A stretch of DNA of 64,000 nt, taken from positions 4,838,679 through 4,902,678 of the forward strand of contig JAUIZM010000012.1 in the NCBI GenBank assembly GCA_030848705.1. The letters are read 5' to 3'. Origin of the DNA: Heracleum sosnowskyi. Lineage: Eukaryota; Streptophyta; Magnoliopsida; Apiales; Apiaceae. Below the pieces are notes generated by a model. The model searched no databases. It was not told the DNA's origin and worked only from the letters and a program-made list of their open reading frames with translations. Positions 55,901 through 64,000 of the stretch are shown piece by piece (position 1 is the stretch's first letter; every line of letters starts with the position of its first letter). The translations under genes were made by a program, and so were the position numbers.

Positions 55901-56925
55901 CCGGTCATGTGGTTACTACAACCACTATCGATATACCAAACTTCATCAAGAGATTCTTCTTGAACTTCTTGAACGTTACTAACAAGAAGCATACTTTCAT
56001 CTTTCTCCTCAATGTCCTCATGTAGAAAATTTGAGTCATCTTTTTCATCATTAATCCTTTTGTAACAATCTTTTTTCATATGCCCAATCTTATGACAATA
56101 ATGGCATTGAAAATTAAAATAATTACCTCTCCCTCTTCCATTGTAACCTCTACGAGATCTTCCTCTTCCTCTTTGGAATGAGCTTGAATTTTCACTTGGC
56201 ACATTTCCTCTTCCTTGTCCTCGACCACGAAATGATCCTCTTCTTCCTCTAAAACCGCCACGATTAGTGTCTTGAACTTGAAAAGCTTGCTCGGAAGGAG
56301 AGAAGTCAAATTGCTTGATACGAAGTTCATGAGATTGGAGTGAACCCAATAATTCTTCAAGAGAGAAAGTATTTAAATCCTTTGATTCTTCAATAGCCAC
56401 AACAACATGCTCAAATTTTCGAGTCATGCTACGAAGAATTTTTTCCAAGACTCTTTTATCCGTAATATCTTCACCATTTACACGAAGTTGATTAACAATC
56501 GAAATTGTTCGATTATAATATTCCTACACCGTTTCACTTTCCTTCATCTTGAGTGAATCAAATTCACCTCTTAGAGCTTGAAGTCTCACCATTTTTACTC
56601 TTTCTTCTCCTTTGTAAGCCTTGTTGAGGATATCCCATGCCTCCTTTGATGTTGATACCATTGAAATTCTCTCAAAAATTATTTCATCCACCGCTTGATA
56701 AATAAAGTAGAGAGCCTTCTTGTCCTTCTTTCGATTTTCCTTCAAAGTACTCAATTGTTGTGGTGAGAGATTGACTTGATTCGCCGGTTCTTCATATCCA
56801 CTTTCCACAATCTCCCAAAGATCTTGAGAGCCGTATAAAACCTTCATTTGTATGCTCCATTGGTTGTAATTCTTTTCCGTCAAACAAGGAAGTTGAGGTT
56901 GCAACATATTGTTGTTGGAAGCCAT
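52909..56925 (-). pseudogene. gag-pol: Copia element 3 gag-pol polyprotein with one nonsense codon
   Basis: The start is ATG 56925 (MASNNNMLQ); codons upstream lie in LTR/PBS sequence. Residues 1-134 are gag (YNQWSIQMKVLYGSQDLWE), cut by TAG at 56524-56526; the same frame continues for about 1,200 codons to 52909. Then come a Ser/Arg/Gly-rich region, zinc knuckle CHYCHKIGHMKKDC (about 56105-56065), protease WYIDSGCSNHMTG, integrase (HLRFNH, CEDC; D, D, E in HSDLYGP, RSDRGGEY, QQNGVAERKNR), RT with YVDDLIFAGN, and RNase H (STSGNVFF, ALSTTEVEYIS, CDSKSAIALTENP). Only one lesion is seen across about 1,338 codons, so the copy is close to intact. Confidence 0.92.
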
Positions 56926-56937
56926 CTCTAAAACCTT

Positions 56938-56951
56938 GCTCTTGATACCAC
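56938..56951 (-). other. Primer-binding site of Copia element 3
   Basis: Minus-strand TGGTATCAAGAGC, a Met-tRNA-type site with one extra A relative to elements 1 and 2, lies a few bases inside the LTR. Confidence 0.82.
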
Positions 56952-56953
56952 TT

Positions 56954-57319
56954 TGTAGGAATTTTAAGTGTATAATGTGTTGGAGATTAAAGAGAAGAAA
57001 CTTGTTATCAATAATCCACACAACTTACTCACACAAAATATAAAACTCACAAATGTATTTCACTCAAAAGGTTTTGATAATTCTTGATTATACAAAGCTT
57101 GGAAGATTGTACTATTTATAGGACTACATGGAACCTCCTAGAACACTTCTAAACACTTCTAGTACATGCACCTTATTTAATATGTAACTCCCCAAGTACA
57201 TGAACCATCTTGAAATGCAAAAGGTCTTAAACCTCAAAAGTCTATTCTAGATACTTTCAAGAACATTCTAGATAATAAAAATAATAAACCAAAGTTTAGA
57301 TTATATTATTACTTTAACG
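56954..57319 (-). repeat. 5' LTR of Copia element 3
   Basis: 366 bp; same as the 3' LTR apart from about eight substitutions, one of them in the terminal dinucleotide. Confidence 0.95.
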
Positions 57320-57324
57320 AAATC

Positions 57325-58290
57325 TAGTAGCAAGAGAGACATGCAACCACGTACAGATCATGGGTGGAATATTAATTCTGGTCAGATTATTATCAGCAAC
57401 ATAAAACTCAATTGTAGTTGGTGGTGGAACTGGGAGATTCCCTTGCAGCATTTTATTATTTACTTCTATGGACATTAAACTACTACTCATGCAGAGCAAT
57501 TTGATTCTGGTCCATGGCTGTTAGGAAGTTATCAGAAAGACCAATTGTCTCCAGATAATTACTTACATTCCATATCCAATGAGGTATTTTACCATGGATA
57601 TTGTTTTCTTTCAGGAATAATTCCTCCAAATCATTCTAGAATTGCAGAAAGTGGGGGATCTCTCCTAAATAAGCTTTGAAAGAGTGGAGTTAACGTGATG
57701 GTGGGTAAGTAAAGTTATGTTGTTATCAGATAGACTAAGATAGGTAAGCTTTGTAAGGTTCAGAAAAATGTTAGCCTCTACTGCACCGATAAGGTTATTT
57801 TGGTAGAGATCAAGGTATTCTAGATTCTTTAGTTGAGAGAATGACCTTGGAATTGGACCTGTTAGAATATTAAGCTCCAAAGATATATATGTTAAGTGGG
57901 TCATTTTCATCAGCCACAATGGGATTTCACCAGCAAAGTAATTAAATTCAAAGTTCAGAACAGTAAGTTGGGTTAGATTTGCAAGAGAAAATGGGATATA
58001 GCCGTATAGATTAGTTTTTACGAGGCCAAACACAATAAGTTCGTATTAGCTTCTCAAGCCAAGAAAATTTTCCTTGTTTATTGAACAAATTACGGGAAAG
58101 TGATAAGTGAGTTAGTTAGGTCAAGTTACCCCTATCGAGGCCGGAATTGAACCTGACAAATAACATTCCCTGAGTCGCAAGTTAGTCAGCGACTGCAGGT
58201 TTTCAATTGAGTCCGGAAGGTTATCTGAGAACTTATTTCTGGAACTTGGACAATCCTGACAGCTCTTGTGGGATTTGGCCAGAAGGCAGG
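57325..58290 (-). pseudogene. RLP4 piece 3: LRR region upstream of the insertions
   Basis: Minus-strand LRR sequence follows RLP2/RLP3: LPVPPP at about 57435, a well-preserved frame at 57665-58033 (LANLTQLTVLNFEFNYFAGEIPLWL and three more LRRs), then decayed LRRs up to SGIWPE-like sequence at about 58260. Stops and shifts are frequent. The signal peptide and N-cap are not found. Joined with the pieces at 52194 and 40930, this is one RLP relic spread over 17 kb by two insertions. Confidence 0.85.
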
Positions 58291-58652
58291 TCAAGACTGG
58301 TTAAGTGCATCGAGCTAGACACACTGAGATTCCTTGTCTGACTTGGCTACTAATAGTCACAAAATCAATCATATTCACACAAACAAAGTTCCAAAACAGG
58401 AAGACTTGCTCTTATGAGTCGATGCATATATGTCTTGTGCATTTGCATTTCTTTCTCACTAGAACAGCAGATAGATGGCATTAAAAGAAAGAGACCTCCC
58501 TGCCATAGGAATTTACTGGAAGTTTAACTTGATCAGTAGTTTTACATGGCCAGAACTTAGAAGTAAAGCCAAAATTAATTTGACAGAAGCTAACACACAT
58601 ACCATTAATTGAGATACTTGGCAGTTTCTCAAACTTCTCACGTGTGATTAAT
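58024..58652. repeat. RLP4-flank duplication, copy 1
   Basis: Matches 59242-59882 at an offset of about 1,220 bases, with small indels. It includes the 5' decayed LRR part of RLP4 and its upstream flank (TTGGCAGTTTCTCAAACTTC near 58619). Confidence 0.85.
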
Positions 58653-59241
58653 GTAGATACAAGAATCACTGCCCAATAATTTTCCTTCTTGCATTCTTAT
58701 AATTTAAGGGGAGAAAAATTAGAAAAAATTGGATTTAGTTAAGCTGTCTGAATATGTACTATGCGAAAGGCTTGGACTTGGTCTTGTAGATGATTTGCTT
58801 CCAGTCACTGAAATGTCACCCTGTCTACGTACCTTTGGAGTAAGGGAATCTCTTTCAAGCCACTGGAGTCTACACAAAAATCCTTTCTGAAGTTTCTCAT
58901 ACTTTTGTGGTTCTCTATTAATTTTAATTTTCAAATTAGGATTTTATTTTCGAAAACACTAAACAAACAAGAAGTACCTGTTGTTTATTCTGAACCACTT
59001 GATTGAATACCAAGGCAGATTATGTTATTCTACAATTAGAAAGAAGAAAGATAGTGGCAACTGGCAAATCCTGTAGGCAAGTAGCGTTTAAATGGTTGCG
59101 GGAAGAATAGTTTCTAAAATAAGTAATTCTTTAGAACATTTTCTTACCAATTTGATTATGGGATGGCTCATATCCTGGCCAGAACTTTATTGAAAAATTA
59201 GCTGAACCTAGAAGTAAAGCCAAGATAAAAAAGTTACAGAA
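58653..59241. other. Spacer between RLP4-flank duplications
   Basis: Contains a segment (58729-58826) similar to 37580-37697, in the centre of the Helitron pair; so it is RLP-cluster flank DNA. No gene seen. Confidence 0.55.
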
Positions 59242-59882
59242 GCCAAACACAGTAAGTTTTTATTAGCTTCTCAAGCCAAGAAAATTTTCCTTGTTATTTG
59301 AACAAATTACGGGGAAGTGATAAGTGAGTTAGTTAGGCCAAGTAACCTATCTAGGCCGGAATTGAACCTGACAAATAACATCCTCTTGAGTCGCAATTAA
59401 GTCAGCAGACTGCAGGTTTTCAATTGAGTCCGCCAGGTTATCTGAGAACTTATTTCTGGAACTTGGACAATCCTGACAGCTCTTGTGGGATTTGGCCAGA
59501 AGGCAGGTCAAGGCTGGTTAAGTGCTAGACACGCTGAGATTCCATGTCTGATTTGGCTACTAATAGTCACAACATCAATCATATTCACGCAAACAAAGTT
59601 CCAAAACAAGAAGACTTGCTCTTATGAGTCGATGCATGTCGTCTGTACTTGCATATTTTTCTCACTAGAACAGCAGAGAGATGACGTTAAAAGAAAGAGA
59701 CCTCCCTGCCATAGGATTTTCCTGGAAGTTTAACTTGATCAGCATTTTTACATGGTCAGAATTTTATCAAAAAATAACTGAACTTAGAAGCAAAGCCAAT
59801 ATTAACAATTTGACAGAAGATAACATACATACCATTAATTGAGATACTTGGCAGTTTCTCAAACTTCTCATGTGTGATTAAT
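59242..59882. repeat. RLP4-flank duplication, copy 2 (includes RLP fragment)
   Basis: Second copy of the segment above, with decayed minus-strand LRR sequence at about 59260-59510. It is not a separate functional gene. Confidence 0.85.
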
Positions 59883-59928
59883 ATAACAAACAAGAAGAAA
59901 ATTGACAGCAGCAAGTGACAAACAAGAA

Positions 59929-60065
59929 GACCCGGTAAAATTAATATAGAGAATTTAAACAAGAACATGATAGAATTAATATGAAAAGTTATACTAGTTT
60001 TACGAATTTTAGGCATGCTAGCAAGTCTCTTGTTGTTCTGCGGCGGGGTCTAAACACTCTGCTCT
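59929..60065. repeat. 137-bp direct repeat, copy 1
   Basis: Identical by eye to 60554-60690. Starts GACCCGGTAAAA and ends CACTCTGCTCT. Confidence 0.92.
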
Positions 60066-60106
60066 GGCAGTTTCTCAAACTTCTCATGTGTTATTAATGT
60101 AGATAC

Positions 60107-60300
60107 TGTTGGGCCGCGCAACACCGGTTAACTCCACATTAGTATGATATTGTCCGCTCTGGCCGTGGCCAAGCCCGCACGGATTTGTTTTTGGGCTACT
60201 CCCAAAAGGCCTCATACTAATGGAGTTGTTTTTGGCTGCTTATATTCAAGATAATTCTTCTTTATCTTATCGATGTGGGACTTGAGTTGACACCCACTCT
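60107..60300. repeat. Conserved plant dispersed repeat, TRIM/LTR-like
   Basis: Begins TGTTGGG and contains CTCCACATTAGTATGATATT and, inverted, CCTCATACTAATGGAG. Closely similar sequence with TTGTCCGCT and GATGTGGGACT words is widespread in plant genomes and is often attributed to small LTR-type elements. I recall the family only loosely; the classification is tentative. Confidence 0.45.
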
Positions 60301-60553
60301 ACCGAAGCTGTCTATATATAATGATCTTGACTATAAAAGTCTTCGACCTGATCTTGATGAATTCATTTGCTTCCAGTCACGCTGACCTACATACCTTTTC
60401 GAGGAGTCTAAGGAATTGCATCTCACTGGGATATGTACCTTAGCGAATCACTGCCCAAAAATCTTTCCTAAGGTTCCTTCTTACATTCTTATATTTTCTT
60501 CTAATCTGACTTCAATTCGAAACACTTATGCCACAATAATTATTTAGAAGAAA

Positions 60554-60690
60554 GACCCGGTAAAATTAATATAGAGAATTTAAACAAGAACATGATAGAA
60601 TTAATATGAAAAGTTATACTAGTTTTACGAATTTTAGGCATGCTAGCAAGTCTCTTGTTGTTCTGCGGCGGGGTCTAAACACTCTGCTCT
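60554..60690. repeat. 137-bp direct repeat, copy 2
   Basis: Exact copy of 59929-60065 as far as I can compare; the two bracket 488 bases that include the TRIM-like repeat and RLP-flank DNA. Confidence 0.92.
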
Positions 60691-61912
60691 GCTCTTTCAG
60701 GTCAATATATGTTCATCATTCTCTTATCAAGATGTGTGTATCCATATATTCATTGATTGATTGAAATACTGATGCATAGTTCATCTTTTCATATCAAGAA
60801 TCATAAATTATGCAATTCCGTAGATTATCTACTCTAATTAATCCAACCCCACAAAACCAATTTGCATATCAACACAAATATTCACAAAAAAAAACAAGAA
60901 TTTAAATCCAATTCACTACGTCATAAAACCATTCCTGAACCTAAAGCCCGGGATATTGATTTCATAAATGTGGCTTATAGTCATCTTATTCACTCTCATT
61001 GGCCTCGCCTCTTTTTCGGGTAAAGAACTTTGTTACAGGAATACATATATTTCTACTTTGGCTCTATCTATAACTGACTGCAACGTAAGGGATTCCTCAT
61101 AAGTACATCCTGTAGTCGTCAATAGACAAGGTGGCTTTGCTGCTCCATAAAAAAGTGTCATTTTTAACACCTCCAATTGCTGGATAGCTAAGAAAATTAT
61201 TGAAATGAAATGGGAAAAATCTTAACAAAATCTTATCTTCAGGCAAGAGAACAACTCAATTTCCAATAATTCACTTTTAAGTTTACCTTTTTCTTGTTGT
61301 AAAATGTTCCTGCTCCAGGACTAAAGAAACTTAAAGAACAGCATCAACAGCTACATACTTCAATATACTTTACAAAATTGATCATTGATACTGCACCCTC
61401 AACATCAGGATCATCTTCTTCCACAACAAGAGTTATCAGCCAAACTCATCATTACTTGCACTAGATTCCTCCCCTTTGCTTTTAATCCTTTCCATTATGT
61501 TTCTACTTCTTTAGAAACCCTCTGGCGACTTCTTTTACAATTCCATCCAATGAATAATCTATGTTGATATAAATTGCTTAATATAAAATTTGGATGAAGT
61601 TGAAGTCCAGCTGTTTGAATCTCTCCGTTGTACTTGGTCTTACATTGAGTACTAGTTTGTTCAACCATCAGATTCGGTACACTTTTTTGTGGCCTTGTTA
61701 TTTGTAATCAATCTACAAAACATATCTAATGACTCAAGAGTCTTGTAGGTTCAGTTGATAAAGAAAGAAGAAGAAGCATATACATTATCTTATTGAAACA
61801 AGAGGTCAGATAAACGAATTTTTATCCCTTCACTATTGGATAAAAGTTTTCTAACTTCCGGTGCATATATTGTCAGCACATGTGGTTCTAAAAATTGCAT
61901 TCTTCTAGTTGA
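60691..61912. other. Region without a recognised gene
   Basis: No long frame. On the minus strand a short stretch near 61290-61345 reads SPGAGTFYNKKK and ends at AAAAAG before GTAAAC, a plausible splice donor; 61030-61190 also has short open stretches. These could be exon remnants of a captured gene, but I recognise no family. Confidence 0.25.
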
Positions 61913-62095
61913 TCAGTCTTCACTATCTCCTTCATAGTCTGAAAGTGTTTGTTCAAGTTCCATCACCAATTCATCTTCACTATCTCCATCGTTGTGTGCG
62001 AGTTCCTGCTCAAGTTCCATTGCAAAGTCGTCATCAAAACCATCTTCCTCCACTTGATAGTTATCATCGTCCCCTTCATTGGGGGAGTGATCCAT
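61913..62095 (-). CDS. Small acidic ORF, unrecognised
   Basis: 60 codons (MDHSPNEGDDDNYQVEE start), ending in GDSED before the stop. About 40% of residues are Asp or Glu, and a MELEQ-x-L...GDSED unit is present twice (DNA repeats with CACTATCTCC). Acidic tails of this type occur in nuclear proteins, but there is no domain to identify. It may be an exon of a captured gene, a decayed gene end, or chance coding in a GAA/GAT repeat. It has no clear promoter. Confidence 0.25.
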   Translation of the reverse strand: MDHSPNEGDDDNYQVEEDGFDDDFAMELEQELAHNDGDSEDELVMELEQTLSDYEGDSED

Positions 62096-62486
62096 TTCAC
62101 TATGTATAGTGTCTTGTTGTTGATGATATCATAGTCAAATATTTAAAAAGGAACCAAAATAACATTTCTCAGCCAAATATTTAAAGCATGGAAATGTCTT
62201 TAATTACTTGTAAAATCTTAGCAATCGTGCGAGCATATAAAATTATTATTCTTGCTTGGTGATATGTAATTGATCGGATATTGACAAATTGCGGCAAAAC
62301 CATTCCTCGTGATGTAAGATCTTTGTAGGTTATTATAAATGTGTATCATGTGAGTAAGATGGTATAAATTTCTGGCATGACAGTGTTACTAATGTATTAG
62401 AAAAAACACAAGCACATACAACCAAACATATATAGAACAACGGTTGCACACCTATGCCCAATAAAACCTTAAGGAGAAACTAAACC
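62096..62486. other. 3' flank of RLP5, no gene seen
   Basis: AT-rich. Nothing further supported. Confidence 0.4.
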
Positions 62487-64000
62487 TCAAGGAGATAGCA
62501 AACCTGTTTCCTTAACCCGAATAGCTTGCCTCTTCCGTCTCCTCATGTACTTTTGTGTCCCTCCAAAGTTCTGGACAATCCCATCAATGAGCCAGGGGTG
62601 CCTCCCCGTTGAAATATTTCCCAAAACAAACTCAACGACAAGCCCGCTTCCAAGCCCTACTAATATGAAAAACCAATTAAATCCACTTGAAAACTTATCT
62701 TCATCAGTATCATCCTTGTAATCATCAGGTGGTGACTGCACAATTCCACAATTCGTAGATAACGGGAATCCACAAAGTCTCGAGTTTTCCATGTAAGAAT
62801 TGTTGTCAAATGTTTTGAACCGCGGGACTTGTGGTATATGACCACTTAGGAAGTTGTTCACACATTGAAGAAAGAGAGAAAATTGAGTTGTACTGCTAAC
62901 TGTTCATATTTGTTTTTATATTTGGTTCCATGTCTGTACGAAAATCTTTCATTGCATTCCAAATCTGAATGTAATAATACACAGGCAAAGCACCCGTTAA
63001 AGAGTTATTAGAGAGATCAATAATGCACAGCATTGGGAACTCTGAAAGATTCCTTGGACTTCCAATTTCACCATGAAACTTGTAGTCGTGGAAGAGTCCC
63101 CAACCAAGTGGGGAAAGTTTGTTTCATCTGATTAGTTGATAAATCCAAAATCTGTAGCATTTTAGAATTTGTCAATGACTTAGGAACTTCCCCTGTTAAC
63201 TGGTCTTGACTCAAATCCAACACCTTCAAGTGGCATTCTGTTGTGTATATTTGAGGAATTGTACCAGAAAAGTTGTTTTGGAGAACAAGGAATTCCATAG
63301 AATCGGCTAGGCACTGTGGAATTGGTCCACTCATGCTGTTTTCTGACAAATCATGGGGGAAATATCTCCGGTAAATCTGTTGTTATTCACAAAGTATAAA
63401 TTTGTATTTGGCGGTGGAACTGGGAGATTCCCTTGTAGCATGTTATTGCTTATGTCTATGAATCTTAAACTTTTACTTTGAATATCAATCGGATTCTGTT
63501 TGAAAGCCGTTAGGTAGTTGGAAGCAAGGTTTATTAGCTCCAAATTATTACTTACATTCCAAATCCAGTGTGGCATATTACCGTGAATATTGTTTCCATC
63601 CAGTTCAAGTCCCCTTAAGTTACTCAGGAACCGCAGAAAGTATGGGAACTCTGTTAAGTTACAGAAACTCAAACCTAAAAGTTTAAGCTCTGGAAGAGTG
63701 AAGATAATTTGATGGGGGCAACAAATGTTATATTCGACTCAGATAGATTGAGAATGGTAAGGTTTCTAAAGTTCTGAAATATGTCAGACTCTACAGTACC
63801 AGTAAAGTTATTTGTAGCAAGAGAAAGATATTCGAGATTTTTGAGTTGAGAAAGTGAGCGAGGAATTTTACCTGTTAGTTTATTAAAGCGCAAATTTAGT
63901 TCTATTAATTGGGTCATGTTCATCAGCCACAACGGGATTTCACCACCAATGTAATTTTCTCTAAGGTCAAGATTAGTAAGTCGGGTTAGGTTTGCAAGAG
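62487..64000 (-). pseudogene. RLP5: receptor-like protein pseudogene, runs off the right edge
   Basis: The C-terminal frame (62861-62487) encodes the last LRR, a cap (SRLCGFPLSTNCG), the acidic DDYKDDTDED spacer, membrane helix (WFFILVGLGSGLVVEFVLG) and basic tail KYMRRRKRQ. Going upstream there are breaks near 62870-62905 (a deletion removing about three LRRs and the island domain), 63065, 63345 and 63673. LRR frames continue at 63068-63349, 63331-63672 and 63675-63932. It resembles RLP3 and RLP1 more than RLP2. The N-terminal part lies beyond the window. Confidence 0.88.

Larger units (their letters stand above)
52531..57319 (-). mobile_element. Ty1/Copia retrotransposon 3, full length (4.8 kb)
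   Basis: 366-bp LTRs (52531-52896, 56954-57319), target duplication aaatc (52526-52530, 57320-57324), Met-type PBS and polypurine tract. Domain order is gag, protease, integrase, RT, RNase H in one frame, interrupted by a single TAG. Eight LTR differences by hand count (about 2%). The outer end of the 5' LTR reads CG where TG is expected. It interrupts RLP4 in the same orientation as the gene. Confidence 0.95.

Overview
This is a repeat-rich nuclear segment from a flowering plant, probably a eudicot. The evidence is a cluster of plant receptor-like-protein (RLP) genes of the Cf/eLRR type, plant-type Copia (including two Sirevirus-like elements) and Athila-type Ty3 retrotransposons, non-autonomous Helitrons, plant MITEs and a LINE tail with an RNase H domain. 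I cannot name the species. There is no bacterial-style operon, CRISPR array or rRNA gene.

Layout. 1-2732: the 5' part of a minus-strand Sirevirus-like Copia element (gag, PBS, 1 kb LTR). 2733-6025: a Stowaway-like MITE, then RLP1, a minus-strand pseudogene whose 5' end is replaced by a 5'-truncated LINE tail (6026-6623). 7095-27409: a Helitron district: a decayed Helitron end, a 256-bp tandem duplication, a MULE-type MITE with a 10-bp target duplication, Helitron A (with a large foldback carrying a SINE), Helitron B (with a 9.3 kb Sirevirus-like element, 12096-21401, inserted in it), a small MITE and minus-strand Helitron D. 27921-36928: the core of the RLP cluster: RLP2 (one out-of-frame deletion), two N-terminal RLP remnants, and RLP3, the nearest to intact (one apparent 1-nt frameshift). 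37129-39140: two almost identical Helitron 3' ends in mirror orientation around RLP-flank DNA. 39480-40527: a probable Ty3-type LTR fragment. 40930-58290: RLP4, a relic cut into three pieces by an Athila-type element (40988-52193) and a Copia element (52531-57319). 58024-60690: duplicated RLP-flank segments and a TRIM-like repeat. 62487-64000: RLP5, another decayed RLP running off the right edge.

How it works together. All RLP copies lie on the minus strand and share architecture: signal peptide, N-terminal cysteine cap, extracellular LRRs, island domain, acidic spacer, single membrane helix and short basic tail. Proteins of this kind are cell-surface receptors without a kinase and normally signal through SOBIR1/BAK1-type partners. 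The cluster has been reshaped by unequal exchange (a 147-bp LRR repeat in RLP3), internal deletions and repeated transposon insertion. No copy is fully open as read, so each is either a pseudogene or, for RLP3 (one small lesion) and perhaps RLP2, worth checking for sequence error.

The least ordinary features are the mirror-image Helitron ends, the Helitron foldback and the tRNA-like Pol III box modules inside Helitrons, a recurrent nonamer and an unusually long open extension in the Sirevirus-like element, and a GC-rich cassette recurring at several places in the Athila element.
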